This document shows positions 1 to 7,986 of a stretch of DNA of 33,055 nt, one piece after another (the first letter of the stretch is position 1; every line of letters starts with the position of its first letter). Where the stretch lies: positions 24,984-58,038 of the forward strand of contig MLAK01000829.1 of NCBI GenBank assembly GCA_001839685.1. Reading direction: 5' to 3'. The notes under the pieces are model-generated. The model ran no database searches. It was not told the origin of the DNA and was given only the letters and a program-made list of their open reading frames with translations. Made by a program: the position numbers and the translations under genes. The stretch comes from Tritrichomonas foetus (taxonomy: Eukaryota; Parabasalia; Tritrichomonadida; Tritrichomonadidae).

Positions 1-150
1 TCTTCTTTATTAGCATGTGCCTCTTTAATAGTTTCTCTAACAACACCATTTTCAAGTTTTGCTTCATCTTCTTTTTCCTCTTCTTTATTAGCATGTGCCT
101 CTTTAATAATATTTCCAACAACACCATTTTCTAATTTACTTTCATCATTG
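1..150 (-). repeat. 78-bp in-frame direct repeat in the dynein intermediate chain tail
   Basis: Two imperfect copies begin at 1 and 79 on the plus strand (both start TCTTCTTTATTAGCATGTGC), giving a 78-bp, 26-codon period. They encode LENGVV, a variable pair, then IKEAHANKE. More copies may lie outside the window. Confidence 0.85.
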
Positions 151-2066
151 TTATCACCAAGGAGACCTCCAGTGACCCCACCAAACGCATCATCCAATTT
201 TCCTTCTTCCCTTTGTCGTTTTTCTGTATCATTAGTTTCTTCATTATCCCCTTGACTATTTTCTTCACCAATGATCCCTTTTGCAACTACATTTACACTT
301 GTTTCAAGTGTTGGCGCTTCTGCTTGTGGTTCACCGTCATCACCAATAACAACTCTTTTCTTTTCAACAACAACCTCTTTTTCACCTTTAAGTGCAGCAT
401 CAAATTCTCGTTCAATTTGTTCTGGGTCAAATGGTTTTTCTTCTTTTGGTTCAACTTCATCTTTGTGAGTATTTGCTTTTGCTTTTTCTCTCATCTTTTG
501 TTCTTTGATAAATTGATCATAGTTCTTGACACGTTTGCTTTCTCTTCCCATCATTCCATTAAATAGGCTCTTTTCTGTTTGGGTGATATTTCGAAGTGGT
601 TCATTAATTTCTAGTAATGTAGAAGTACCTTCTGAATCACCAGTAAGAAGGAATTGACCACTTGATTCAATGGCCATCGAATATATTGGATTTTTACCAA
701 CACTAATTGAGCAAACTGGCACACGTAAACTTTGAATAAGATCCCATGCATCAACTTCACCAACTGTGTTTCCAGTGTAAACAACTGTTGTTCTGGCAAG
801 TCCCCAAACAGCATTCATTAAATAATTTCTTTGAGCTGGAATAGACATCAAAGGAGTTTTATTATCTTCAGTGAAAAAGCGACATCCCCAATCTGAAACA
901 GAACAAAAATATTTGGTTTCTGTTGGATGACGCCTGACAGCATATACAGGTCCATAGTGACCAGGGAAAACACCAGATATTCTAGTACTTGGATCAGCTG
1001 CTTTTCTATTAACTCCCATCACAAGTCCTTCAACTGTACCAACCATGTATTTCGTTGGTACACCAGTATGATAATCTAAGCATCTTCCTCCAAATGGTGG
1101 AGCAAAACCTTCTGGAAGTGATTCTGGATTAGGTGTTAGTTGTATAGTTTCAAGTGGTGAAGTATTTGATCTTGTATCCCAAGTCATAGCATTTCCATCA
1201 GCAGATACAGATACACATTCAAATGCGGTTTTTGATGATATCCATCTCACTGCATTAACTGATCCACGATGACTTGATTCAATAGCAGATGTCCAAACAG
1301 GAAGTGATCCTTGTCTAATATCCCATAATGATAATGATCCATGTGACATTCCACCAACTAAGAAATTGCTATCTTTAGTGTTATATTCTAAGCACATAAG
1401 TGGGGAAGGTGGATGAAGTTCAAACTCTGGAATACTTGGGCATTCTAAATTGTAGATGAAGGATTCATAATGTGCTGTTGGGCAAGACATGTCTTTTGGT
1501 GTATAACAAATCGCTACACGTCTTGATTGAGAAGATGCTGACTCTGATGACCAGGAAATTGACGAAACAAGTCTATTTTCAAATTTATCTCTCAAAATTG
1601 AAAGAGTTCTCATTGAAGGATCTGCAACTTTTATTGACTGATCTTCTCCTTGCTTAAAGTGATCAGAATATAAATCGATAGATACATTAAGTTTCAATGT
1701 TTTTTCTGCTTCTGTTGATAAATCACGAAGTGTAGAAAGGAAATTTTCTTTCTTTTCTAGTTTGGAGCGAGTTTGTTTACATGAAGGAGCATTAGTTGGA
1801 TCTATTCCTTGAGGCCAACCACCCTCCTTATGAAGTACATCCTCAATCTTGGTCTGAGTGACTTCTGTATTTACTGAATGTGAGGAGTATGTTACAGAGG
1901 CTTGAATACCAATAGAAAATGGATTGAGTGCTTCATATTTTTCACGAAGATCAAGGTCTGGATCAACATTTAAGAAAATACGTGTGTTTGTATCTTCAAA
2001 TATAGCTGTTGGTCGTCCAAAATTTGTTCGCTTTGTTTTGTAATGGAAGGATATTTGATCAAGCAT
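1..2066 (-). CDS. DNAI2: Axonemal outer-arm dynein intermediate chain, DNAI2/IC2 type (3' end outside window)
   Basis: The minus strand is open without a stop from the ATG at 2066 to the window edge, about 688 codons. The N-terminus resembles DNAI2: MLDQISFHYKTKRTNFGRP, then a stretch like the family's NPxxxGIQxSxxxSxHxxN, then HKEGGWPQGIDP. WD40 repeats follow; SLSLWDIRQGSLP and the following IESSHRGSVNAVRW match the DNAI2 segment ending in IESSHR, and FPGHYGPVYAVRRHP matches FPGHHGPIYALQRNP. Intermediate chains of this class scaffold the outer dynein arm and hold it on the doublet microtubule. After the propeller comes a basic, then Glu-rich tail ending in an in-frame 26-residue repeat (LENGVV, then IKEAHANKE). 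The tail continues off the window, so total length is unknown. No clear TCA initiator lies just upstream of the ATG. Confidence 0.93.
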   Translation of the reverse strand, partial: MLDQISFHYKTKRTNFGRPTAIFEDTNTRIFLNVDPDLDLREKYEALNPFSIGIQASVTYSSHSVNTEVTQTKIEDVLHKEGGWPQGIDPTNAPSCKQTRSKLEKKENFLSTLRDLSTEAEKTLKLNVSIDLYSDHFKQGEDQSIKVADPSMRTLSILRDKFENRLVSSISWSSESASSQSRRVAICYTPKDMSCPTAHYESFIYNLECPSIPEFELHPPSPLMCLEYNTKDSNFLVGGMSHGSLSLWDIRQGSLPVWTSAIESSHRGSVNAVRWISSKTAFECVSVSADGNAMTWDTRSNTSPLETIQLTPNPESLPEGFAPPFGGRCLDYHTGVPTKYMVGTVEGLVMGVNRKAADPSTRISGVFPGHYGPVYAVRRHPTETKYFCSVSDWGCRFFTEDNKTPLMSIPAQRNYLMNAVWGLARTTVVYTGNTVGEVDAWDLIQSLRVPVCSISVGKNPIYSMAIESSGQFLLTGDSEGTSTLLEINEPLRNITQTEKSLFNGMMGRESKRVKNYDQFIKEQKMREKAKANTHKDEVEPKEEKPFDPEQIEREFDAALKGEKEVVVEKKRVVIGDDGEPQAEAPTLETSVNVVAKGIIGEENSQGDNEETNDTEKRQREEGKLDDAFGGVTGGLLGDNNDESKLENGVVGNIIKEAHANKEEEKEDEAKLENGVVRETIKEAHANKE

Positions 2067-2853
2067 TTGTAGTAATTAATAACGAATTCAACAAAAAGAC
2101 GATTATTTCCTTCATAAAACGAAGAAAATGAAAATAAACGAATATTTTCGGATAAATGTTTTATTCCAACAAGAAACAAAGAATGGTGATATCTCGCTGA
2201 TGTTTCCCAAATTCGATATCACATCAAATTTCATTCAATTTTGATATGGTGAAGTGAAATGTGTTTGATGATCATCAGATTAAGGCATTTTCAAAATGTA
2301 ATATAATCTAGTTTTAGTTATAATTCATAATATTAGTTACAATACTATCATAAGTAGCATTTTTTGGAAGATGGCTTTAATTCTCTTGGATAATTTTTAT
2401 TTTATGGCTTTTATTGGAAATTCATTGAATGAAGACAGCTTCAGGAATCAAAATAAAAGATAAATATATCTAAATTCTTTATGACGAATAAGACGAAAAA
2501 TTTCAATGATAATAGTGCTGATTCATGTATCATATTTATGAAGATTTTTTTGAGAATCATGTCCTGATTATCTATATGTATCAATTTAACACAATTAATC
2601 TCACTGATAGATGAATTCTCCTTTGTTGAAAGAATGGATCATCATGGAGATGAGACCAAAATCATCTTTTTCTTTAAACGTTCATCTTATAATCCTTTTA
2701 TTGATGCTTTGTATTTGTAATTTCGCCTATCAATAGTCACATTCTAGTGAAGTTGCTGTGATAGTGAGATGACACTCACAATTGCTTTGCCACTAATTTT
2801 TGATTGAATTCTCAAAATTTCAGATGATATTTGTTCATTTAATTTTTTTCAAA
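2067..2853. other. Shared 5' spacer between divergent DNAI2 and TECR genes
   Basis: No gene seen. The stretch is AT-rich and holds two small dyads: GTGATATC at 2186-2193 facing GATATCAC at 2215-2222, and the perfect palindrome TGATGATCATCA at 2266-2277. Being upstream of both genes it must carry both promoters; any role for the dyads is a guess. Confidence 0.6.
2834..2840 (+). promoter_or_regulatory. Initiator-like motif of TECR
   Basis: TTCATTT, with its A 17 nt before the ATG at 2854, fits the trichomonad Inr form TCA(+1). It lies between two in-frame ATGs (2824 and 2854) and so favours the downstream one. Confidence 0.5.
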
Positions 2854-3702
2854 ATGAAGATTACTCTCGTTTATAAAGGAAGGTCTCATGACCTTGAAAT
2901 CAATGACAACTCTAGGGCAGAAATCATTTTCGAAGAAGCTCGCAAAATTTCCCATTTAAATCCAAACCGAATCAGAATCGTCTACGAAAAAGATGGAAAA
3001 AGAATTCCAATTCAACCCATACAGATTCTTTCTCAACTCTCATCAAACACGTTTATAATTCGTGACCTTGGCCCACAATTTAGCTACAGAGGTGTTTTCT
3101 TCATTGAATATTTGGGACCATTCATTATTTGGCCACTTATGAAGTTCGTTACGCACCCAGATGCCAACCATTACACCACTATAACCAGCATGATGTGGAC
3201 GTTCCACTATTTCAAGCGTTTGGCCGAAACCAAATTCGTCCATATATTTTCACATGCCACCATGCCACTTTTCAACCTTTTCAAAAACTGTACATACTAC
3301 TGGGGATTTGCTGCACTCATTGCATATACTATACAATCGAATTCTAAACGCATCACTGAAATTTCATCATATCAAAATTATGCCGTGACACTTTTCTTCA
3401 TCATGGAGGCTCTCAATTTCTACTGTCATCTTAAACTCCGTTTATTACGTCCACAAGGCACAACAGCACACGTTCTTCCCCGTGGATTCCTTTTTGATTC
3501 CATCACCTGCCCTAACTACACGACGGAAATCCTCGCCTGGTGCTGCTTCGCATTTTACGCACGCGTGTGGCCGGCAGTCCTCTTTCCAATCTGTGGAGCT
3601 GCTCAAATGTTCGTTTGGGCTGATCAGAAGAGGAAGAAGCTCATTCAAGAGTATCCTGAAGCACGCAGGAGGGGCAGAATAACTCCTTTCCGCGCGCTGT
3701 AA
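2854..3702 (+). CDS. TECR: Trans-2,3-enoyl-CoA reductase, TECR/Tsc13 family
   Basis: The product is 282 residues, close to the usual length of about 308. It catalyses the last reduction of very-long-chain fatty acid elongation in the ER membrane, turning trans-2-enoyl-CoA into acyl-CoA with NADPH. Residues 1-75 form the ubiquitin-like N-terminal domain typical of the animal enzymes, followed by RDLGPQFSYR (family RDLGAQISW) and EYLGPFIIW. The core motifs are strong: FHYFKRLAETKFVHIFSHATMP, NCTYYWGFAA, a central NFYCHLKLRLLRP, SITCPNYTTEILAW and the AQMFVWADQK segment, with several hydrophobic membrane spans. It ends in a basic cluster (EARRRGRITPFRAL) suited to a cytosolic tail. I chose the ATG at 2854 because it gives the family start MKITLVYK and has an initiator 17 nt upstream; 2824 is a possible longer start. 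GC content rises clearly in the last 200 bp. Confidence 0.93.
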   Translation: MKITLVYKGRSHDLEINDNSRAEIIFEEARKISHLNPNRIRIVYEKDGKRIPIQPIQILSQLSSNTFIIRDLGPQFSYRGVFFIEYLGPFIIWPLMKFVTHPDANHYTTITSMMWTFHYFKRLAETKFVHIFSHATMPLFNLFKNCTYYWGFAALIAYTIQSNSKRITEISSYQNYAVTLFFIMEALNFYCHLKLRLLRPQGTTAHVLPRGFLFDSITCPNYTTEILAWCCFAFYARVWPAVLFPICGAAQMFVWADQKRKKLIQEYPEARRRGRITPFRAL

Positions 3703-3740
3703 CTTTTTTTTCGTTTCAAAAAATATCACTTTCACATTTA

Positions 3741-3980
3741 CCTTCTATCTATATTCATTTCTTTCTATCTATATTCATTTCTTTCTATCTTTATTCGTTT
3801 CTTTCTATCTTTATTCGTTTCTTTCTATATTTATTTCTTTCTTTCTATCTTTATTCGTTTCTTTCTATCTTTATTTCTTTCTTTCTATCTTTATTCGTTT
3901 CTTTCTATCTTTATTCATTTCTTTCTATCTTTATTCGTTTCTTTCTATCTTTATTCGTTTATTTCTATCTTTATTCATTT
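3741..3980. repeat. 20-bp minisatellite, 12 units, pyrimidine-rich top strand
   Basis: Twelve units of 20 bp run head to tail in perfect register, consensus CTTTCTATCTTTATTCGTTT. Variants: ATTCATTT instead of ATTCGTTT in several units, two units with TTATTTCTTT, and ATAT near the start. The array fills the gap between the converging 3' ends of TECR (stop at 3702) and TBCD (stop at 4038). The top strand is almost all T and C, with scattered A and few G. Confidence 0.95.
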
Positions 3981-4037
3981 ACTGATTTATTGATTCATTT
4001 ATGAACAATAGAGAAGATATAAAAAGAAATAATTTAT

Positions 4038-7000
4038 TTATAATGAATCTCTTACAAGGTTTCCGTATGAAAAGACACGCTTTTCTTGAACGGCTTCTTT
4101 CTTTTCAATGACAGGAACATCTACACCAAATAATGCGCACATCTCTCTAATTCCGGCAGCACACTGATCAAAATCTTCTTTCCAATTAGTGTCTGATAAA
4201 ATCTTTTGTACTTTCTCAACAAATTCATCATCATCTTCTTCATTTTCATCGTCATCACTATCGTCATCAAAGATACTCTGAACATCAAATGCTTCATTTA
4301 AGTTTGTTGCTGCATTATCTCTAACAACTGGATATTCACAAACAAACAAAGGAGCAAGAAGTGAAAATGCTTGTTTTCTTTGATCTCCAGTGCATAGAAC
4401 AGAAAGCCATGTAATTGTGGGTGCAATTGCATTATATTTACGAAAAGTAACCTTCTTCAAAAATGCAGAACATGTTTTAAGAAAATCTTGTGCGAATTCA
4501 AAAAGAACTTTTCCACGAAGTAAACCTTCATTCAAAATCTTTGGAATGAATGCAAATAAGGAATTTGTGAATGGAATATCACATCTAAACTTAATAAATA
4601 ATTGATTAAGAAGTTTTCCAACTAATGCGGTGTTTCCTTCTTGGCGCATAAAGTGAATCAAAGCTTGACCTGATCTTTGTGTAAGTTCTGGAGCATAAGC
4701 ACCAACGCAAAGAATCATCTTCTCACAGATTACAAGAGCATATTCTTCAACGGACATTAAAGAAGCAAAATTCTTAAAATCACCCGCATTTTCTGTCGCT
4801 GCAAATGAAAACTTATCTTTATATTTTAAGTTTTCAGTAGTTTGAACAATTTTACGAAGAACATTAAGTGAAATATCACGAATACCAGAAATCCTATCAA
4901 GACAAAGCTTAAGAACATCACTAACTAAAGAATTAGCTAATTCTTCATTAGGAAGCATAACTTCTAACACTTTGAGACCCATTGTTCGAACAGCTGAGCC
5001 TTCGTCACCTCTTTTTGTAGTTGTTCGATCATTAAGACCGATTGCAAGAATCTTTTTAACTGTTTCTGTTGTTGTATACTTAGATATTCTTTTGACTGAT
5101 TCCAGGAGTGATGTTTTTGTCGCAATGATTGGTCCACCATCAGATAACAAACGGCATATTTCTGACACAATGTTATCAATGTGTGATTCAATGTACCAAA
5201 GTGGGAAAGCTGATAAAGCAGCAGCAACGCCAGGATTGGCGATTTCTTTCATTAAATCGTTAAAGAAATCTTCTGATAAATATCTCTTTTCGCTTTGTCC
5301 AAGGAAGATAAGAGATTCAATTGCGGAACGTTGAACAGCTTGTGAATCAGACAAAAGCCATTCACGAAGAACTTTTGAAAGATTTGGTACTTCAACATCA
5401 CGTTTAGCTGCAGCACTCAGCATTTTAATGAATGAACATTTGATTTCATCACTTTGGCATTCTTCAGAAAGATCTAAGTGGTCTTTCAAAATATCAACAT
5501 CGATGTCCATAACCCAAAGTAAGTTTGCAAGTGCTTCATAACCACCATGCTTGATTTCAATATCATATGATTCACATGATGCACAAATTGATGCTAAAAC
5601 ATCAGTTGTAATTAATTCTTGGTGATCTTTTGCAATGATTGATAATGATTGTGCAGCAAGCATTCTAATTTCTTCATCCCAATGCTGAATGCGGTTGTTT
5701 GCAAGATGAGCAACCATTGATGGTCCATAATCTGGAAATTGTGCAACAAATGGAGCAATTTTAAGATAACATCCAACACGAGAAGAAACAGATAAGAAAT
5801 CAGCAACATGAATTAATTCAAGACCGTTTGGAAACTTGCCATGCCTTCCAACACCTTCCTGGAAGGCAGCAGACGCTGAACGACGAACATTAACACAACG
5901 ATCAAACAAGAAAACATTTACTAATTGTTGTGCAAGTTCAACACAAACATTTTGAAGATGAGCTCCATCATAAGTTCTTGCAATTGCCCAGCAAATGAAA
6001 CAACCAGCATCTCGAACGTTCTCTGCAACGGAGTGTGAACCAAGTTGAACATCATAAATCAAAGAGTTCAAAATGATTGGCATTGCACGAATCATTGTGG
6101 ATGGAAGAAAGACACCACGGAGTGTAAATTCAGCAAATGTTAAACATGCACCATTAATTAAATTGTAATTATCAACATCATCAAATAATGAAAACGCATA
6201 TTCGACTGGCTGTGTAGCAATTTCGTATGGAAGGCGTTCAACGATACGTCCAACACCTTTTGCAGCGCTCCAACGAACAATAGAAAGTTGGCTTTGAAGT
6301 CCAGTGAATAACATTTCCAAAATTGTGTTAACTTCAAGTGGAACTTCATAATTTTCTTCATTCTTATACACTTCATCAGTTGTTGATTCAACTTTTTCTT
6401 TATTATCTTCATTTTTTTCACCGATTTTTAGAATTCTACCACGTTGATAGCGCCAAGGAGCAACGCGTGGCGGAAGGAAAACCAAACCAAGTTGTTGAAT
6501 AACTTTCATATGATATAATCTATGATGTGCTGATGGTGAATTGGCAAGTGAACTGACGGCCGTCAACATTTCATTTGCATAAGGAATTGCCCAAAGTTTA
6601 TCGAAGCTTGTAAGCATGTGGAAAATAGTTTTCAGGTATCCAGTTGTTAGTCTTTCTTGTGATGGTGATAATGATTTAAAAGCTGTGTGTAAGAATTCAT
6701 CACGCCTTGAAACCATGTCATTCCTTAATAATAGCCTTGATAGGAAGAAAGCAGCAGAATCACTGTCTCTTGCTGGTGATGCAAGAAGTTCTGTTGATTT
6801 ATTAATAAGATCACTTATCAGTTTTTCTCGTGATTCCGCATGGAAATTGATATCGAATGGAACAAGCGAAAGCTGGGAAAGCCAAAGCAGAAGAACGTAT
6901 CGTACTTCCCATCTTTGACTTCCTTTGCAAAAGGCATTTGACACGGGTTCAAATGTTTGAACTTCATTTGGAAACAATGGAAGAAGTTCACGATATCCGC

Positions 7001-7343
7001 GAATGTTTGATAAGTGGTAAATGCAATAATATAATGATTCGGCAAACTCGTCGTCACCAAAATGGGCCATGCATGTCTTTGTAAGATCGCCGATAAGAAT
7101 CGCCAGAATCGGATCAAGAAGCTGTGGCATTTCCATATAGTTTGATGCAAGAACGACAATTTTGGCGGCGGCTTCGCTTTCTGATGGATTCTCACACAAT
7201 TTTTTGGTTAAAGATTTGATTTCGTTCGCGCTCTCGAGAATTTCACTTTCGTTGACAAGAGGGGTATCGTTGATAATTTCATCTTTGATTTCAGAAATGA
7301 CAACAGTCGAAAGATCGTCTGCAGCAGCGATGTGATGGGTCAT
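4038..7343 (-). CDS. TBCD: Tubulin-folding cofactor D
   Basis: A single open frame of 1101 residues, slightly shorter than the human protein (about 1190). Cofactor D takes beta-tubulin from cofactor A, forms the supercomplex with C and E that builds the alpha/beta dimer, and can strip beta-tubulin from dimers; with Arl2 it works at microtubule organising sites. Diagnostic stretches: VRWSAAKGVGRIVERLP near residue 353, ENVRDAGCFICWAIARTYD near 440, FDRCVNVRRSASAAFQEGVG near 485, followed by RHGKFPNGLELIHVADF (human GRQGTFPHGIDILTTADYF). The rest is HEAT-like helical solenoid. A strongly acidic patch (IFDDDSDDDENEEDDD) lies near residue 1024. The ATG at 7343 follows a TTATCAGAAAT initiator-like stretch by only a few nucleotides. 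Fits the flagellar neighbours DNAI2 and IFT140, though no operon is implied. Confidence 0.94.
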   Translation of the reverse strand: MTHHIAAADDLSTVVISEIKDEIINDTPLVNESEILESANEIKSLTKKLCENPSESEAAAKIVVLASNYMEMPQLLDPILAILIGDLTKTCMAHFGDDEFAESLYYCIYHLSNIRGYRELLPLFPNEVQTFEPVSNAFCKGSQRWEVRYVLLLWLSQLSLVPFDINFHAESREKLISDLINKSTELLASPARDSDSAAFFLSRLLLRNDMVSRRDEFLHTAFKSLSPSQERLTTGYLKTIFHMLTSFDKLWAIPYANEMLTAVSSLANSPSAHHRLYHMKVIQQLGLVFLPPRVAPWRYQRGRILKIGEKNEDNKEKVESTTDEVYKNEENYEVPLEVNTILEMLFTGLQSQLSIVRWSAAKGVGRIVERLPYEIATQPVEYAFSLFDDVDNYNLINGACLTFAEFTLRGVFLPSTMIRAMPIILNSLIYDVQLGSHSVAENVRDAGCFICWAIARTYDGAHLQNVCVELAQQLVNVFLFDRCVNVRRSASAAFQEGVGRHGKFPNGLELIHVADFLSVSSRVGCYLKIAPFVAQFPDYGPSMVAHLANNRIQHWDEEIRMLAAQSLSIIAKDHQELITTDVLASICASCESYDIEIKHGGYEALANLLWVMDIDVDILKDHLDLSEECQSDEIKCSFIKMLSAAAKRDVEVPNLSKVLREWLLSDSQAVQRSAIESLIFLGQSEKRYLSEDFFNDLMKEIANPGVAAALSAFPLWYIESHIDNIVSEICRLLSDGGPIIATKTSLLESVKRISKYTTTETVKKILAIGLNDRTTTKRGDEGSAVRTMGLKVLEVMLPNEELANSLVSDVLKLCLDRISGIRDISLNVLRKIVQTTENLKYKDKFSFAATENAGDFKNFASLMSVEEYALVICEKMILCVGAYAPELTQRSGQALIHFMRQEGNTALVGKLLNQLFIKFRCDIPFTNSLFAFIPKILNEGLLRGKVLFEFAQDFLKTCSAFLKKVTFRKYNAIAPTITWLSVLCTGDQRKQAFSLLAPLFVCEYPVVRDNAATNLNEAFDVQSIFDDDSDDDENEEDDDEFVEKVQKILSDTNWKEDFDQCAAGIREMCALFGVDVPVIEKKEAVQEKRVFSYGNLVRDSL

Positions 7344-7986
7344 ATTTCTGATAAATTAGTAAACGGGCATTTTTTGAAATGAATATGGTTATATTTTTTT
7401 TGATGAATGAAAATGTATTTTTTCAGAAAGTATTAAAATAAACCATTTAATTATGAATCATCCCAGAAAAAGCTGTAATTTGTTGTCTCAATTTTAATAG
7501 TCTCTTATCTTCATTTTTATAAGACAAAATTCTTTATAAAAAAGAAAATATATATTAGTAACTCTATTTTTAATAATACTTCAAAATTATAAAATTTGAT
7601 TAATTACATCTTCATCTGAGGGACTATTTGTTTCTTTTTTCTTTCTTATTATTTCAAATGAAAATGAATAATCCATGGGGACTCGAGTCGAGGCTGAACA
7701 TAAAATGTTTTATTTTTTAATTATTTATAATTTTGTTTTCATATATGAAAAAACATAATTATTTAATATAACAAATGATATGAATGATGTCTGATTTAAT
7801 ATTTAAGATGATAAACCATTACTGAGTTTTAAAGTGTCCAAATAAGTGTTTTTATATATTAGTCTTGAAGAAGTAAATCAGAAAAAACATTTCAGAAATG
7901 AAATATTTATTATAACATTTTCAATTACATCAAAGATTACTTAAAATTTACGAAAATATATATCATAATCGAAAAAATTGCAGAAA
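7344..7986. other. Spacer between IFT140 3' end and TBCD 5' end
   Basis: No coding region seen on either strand. Very AT-rich, with a 10-bp palindrome GACTCGAGTC at about 7680 that stands out as locally GC-rich. It should hold the TBCD promoter near 7344 and the IFT140 terminator near 7987. Confidence 0.6.

Noticed and set aside
213..566. A 117-codon Phe-rich frame at the left end
   Set aside because: Antisense to the Glu/Lys-rich tail of DNAI2; the Phe runs are complements of GAA/AAA codons.
3741..3980. CRISPR-like array at the 20-bp repeat
   Set aside because: Units follow each other without spacers; it is a minisatellite, and the window is eukaryotic.
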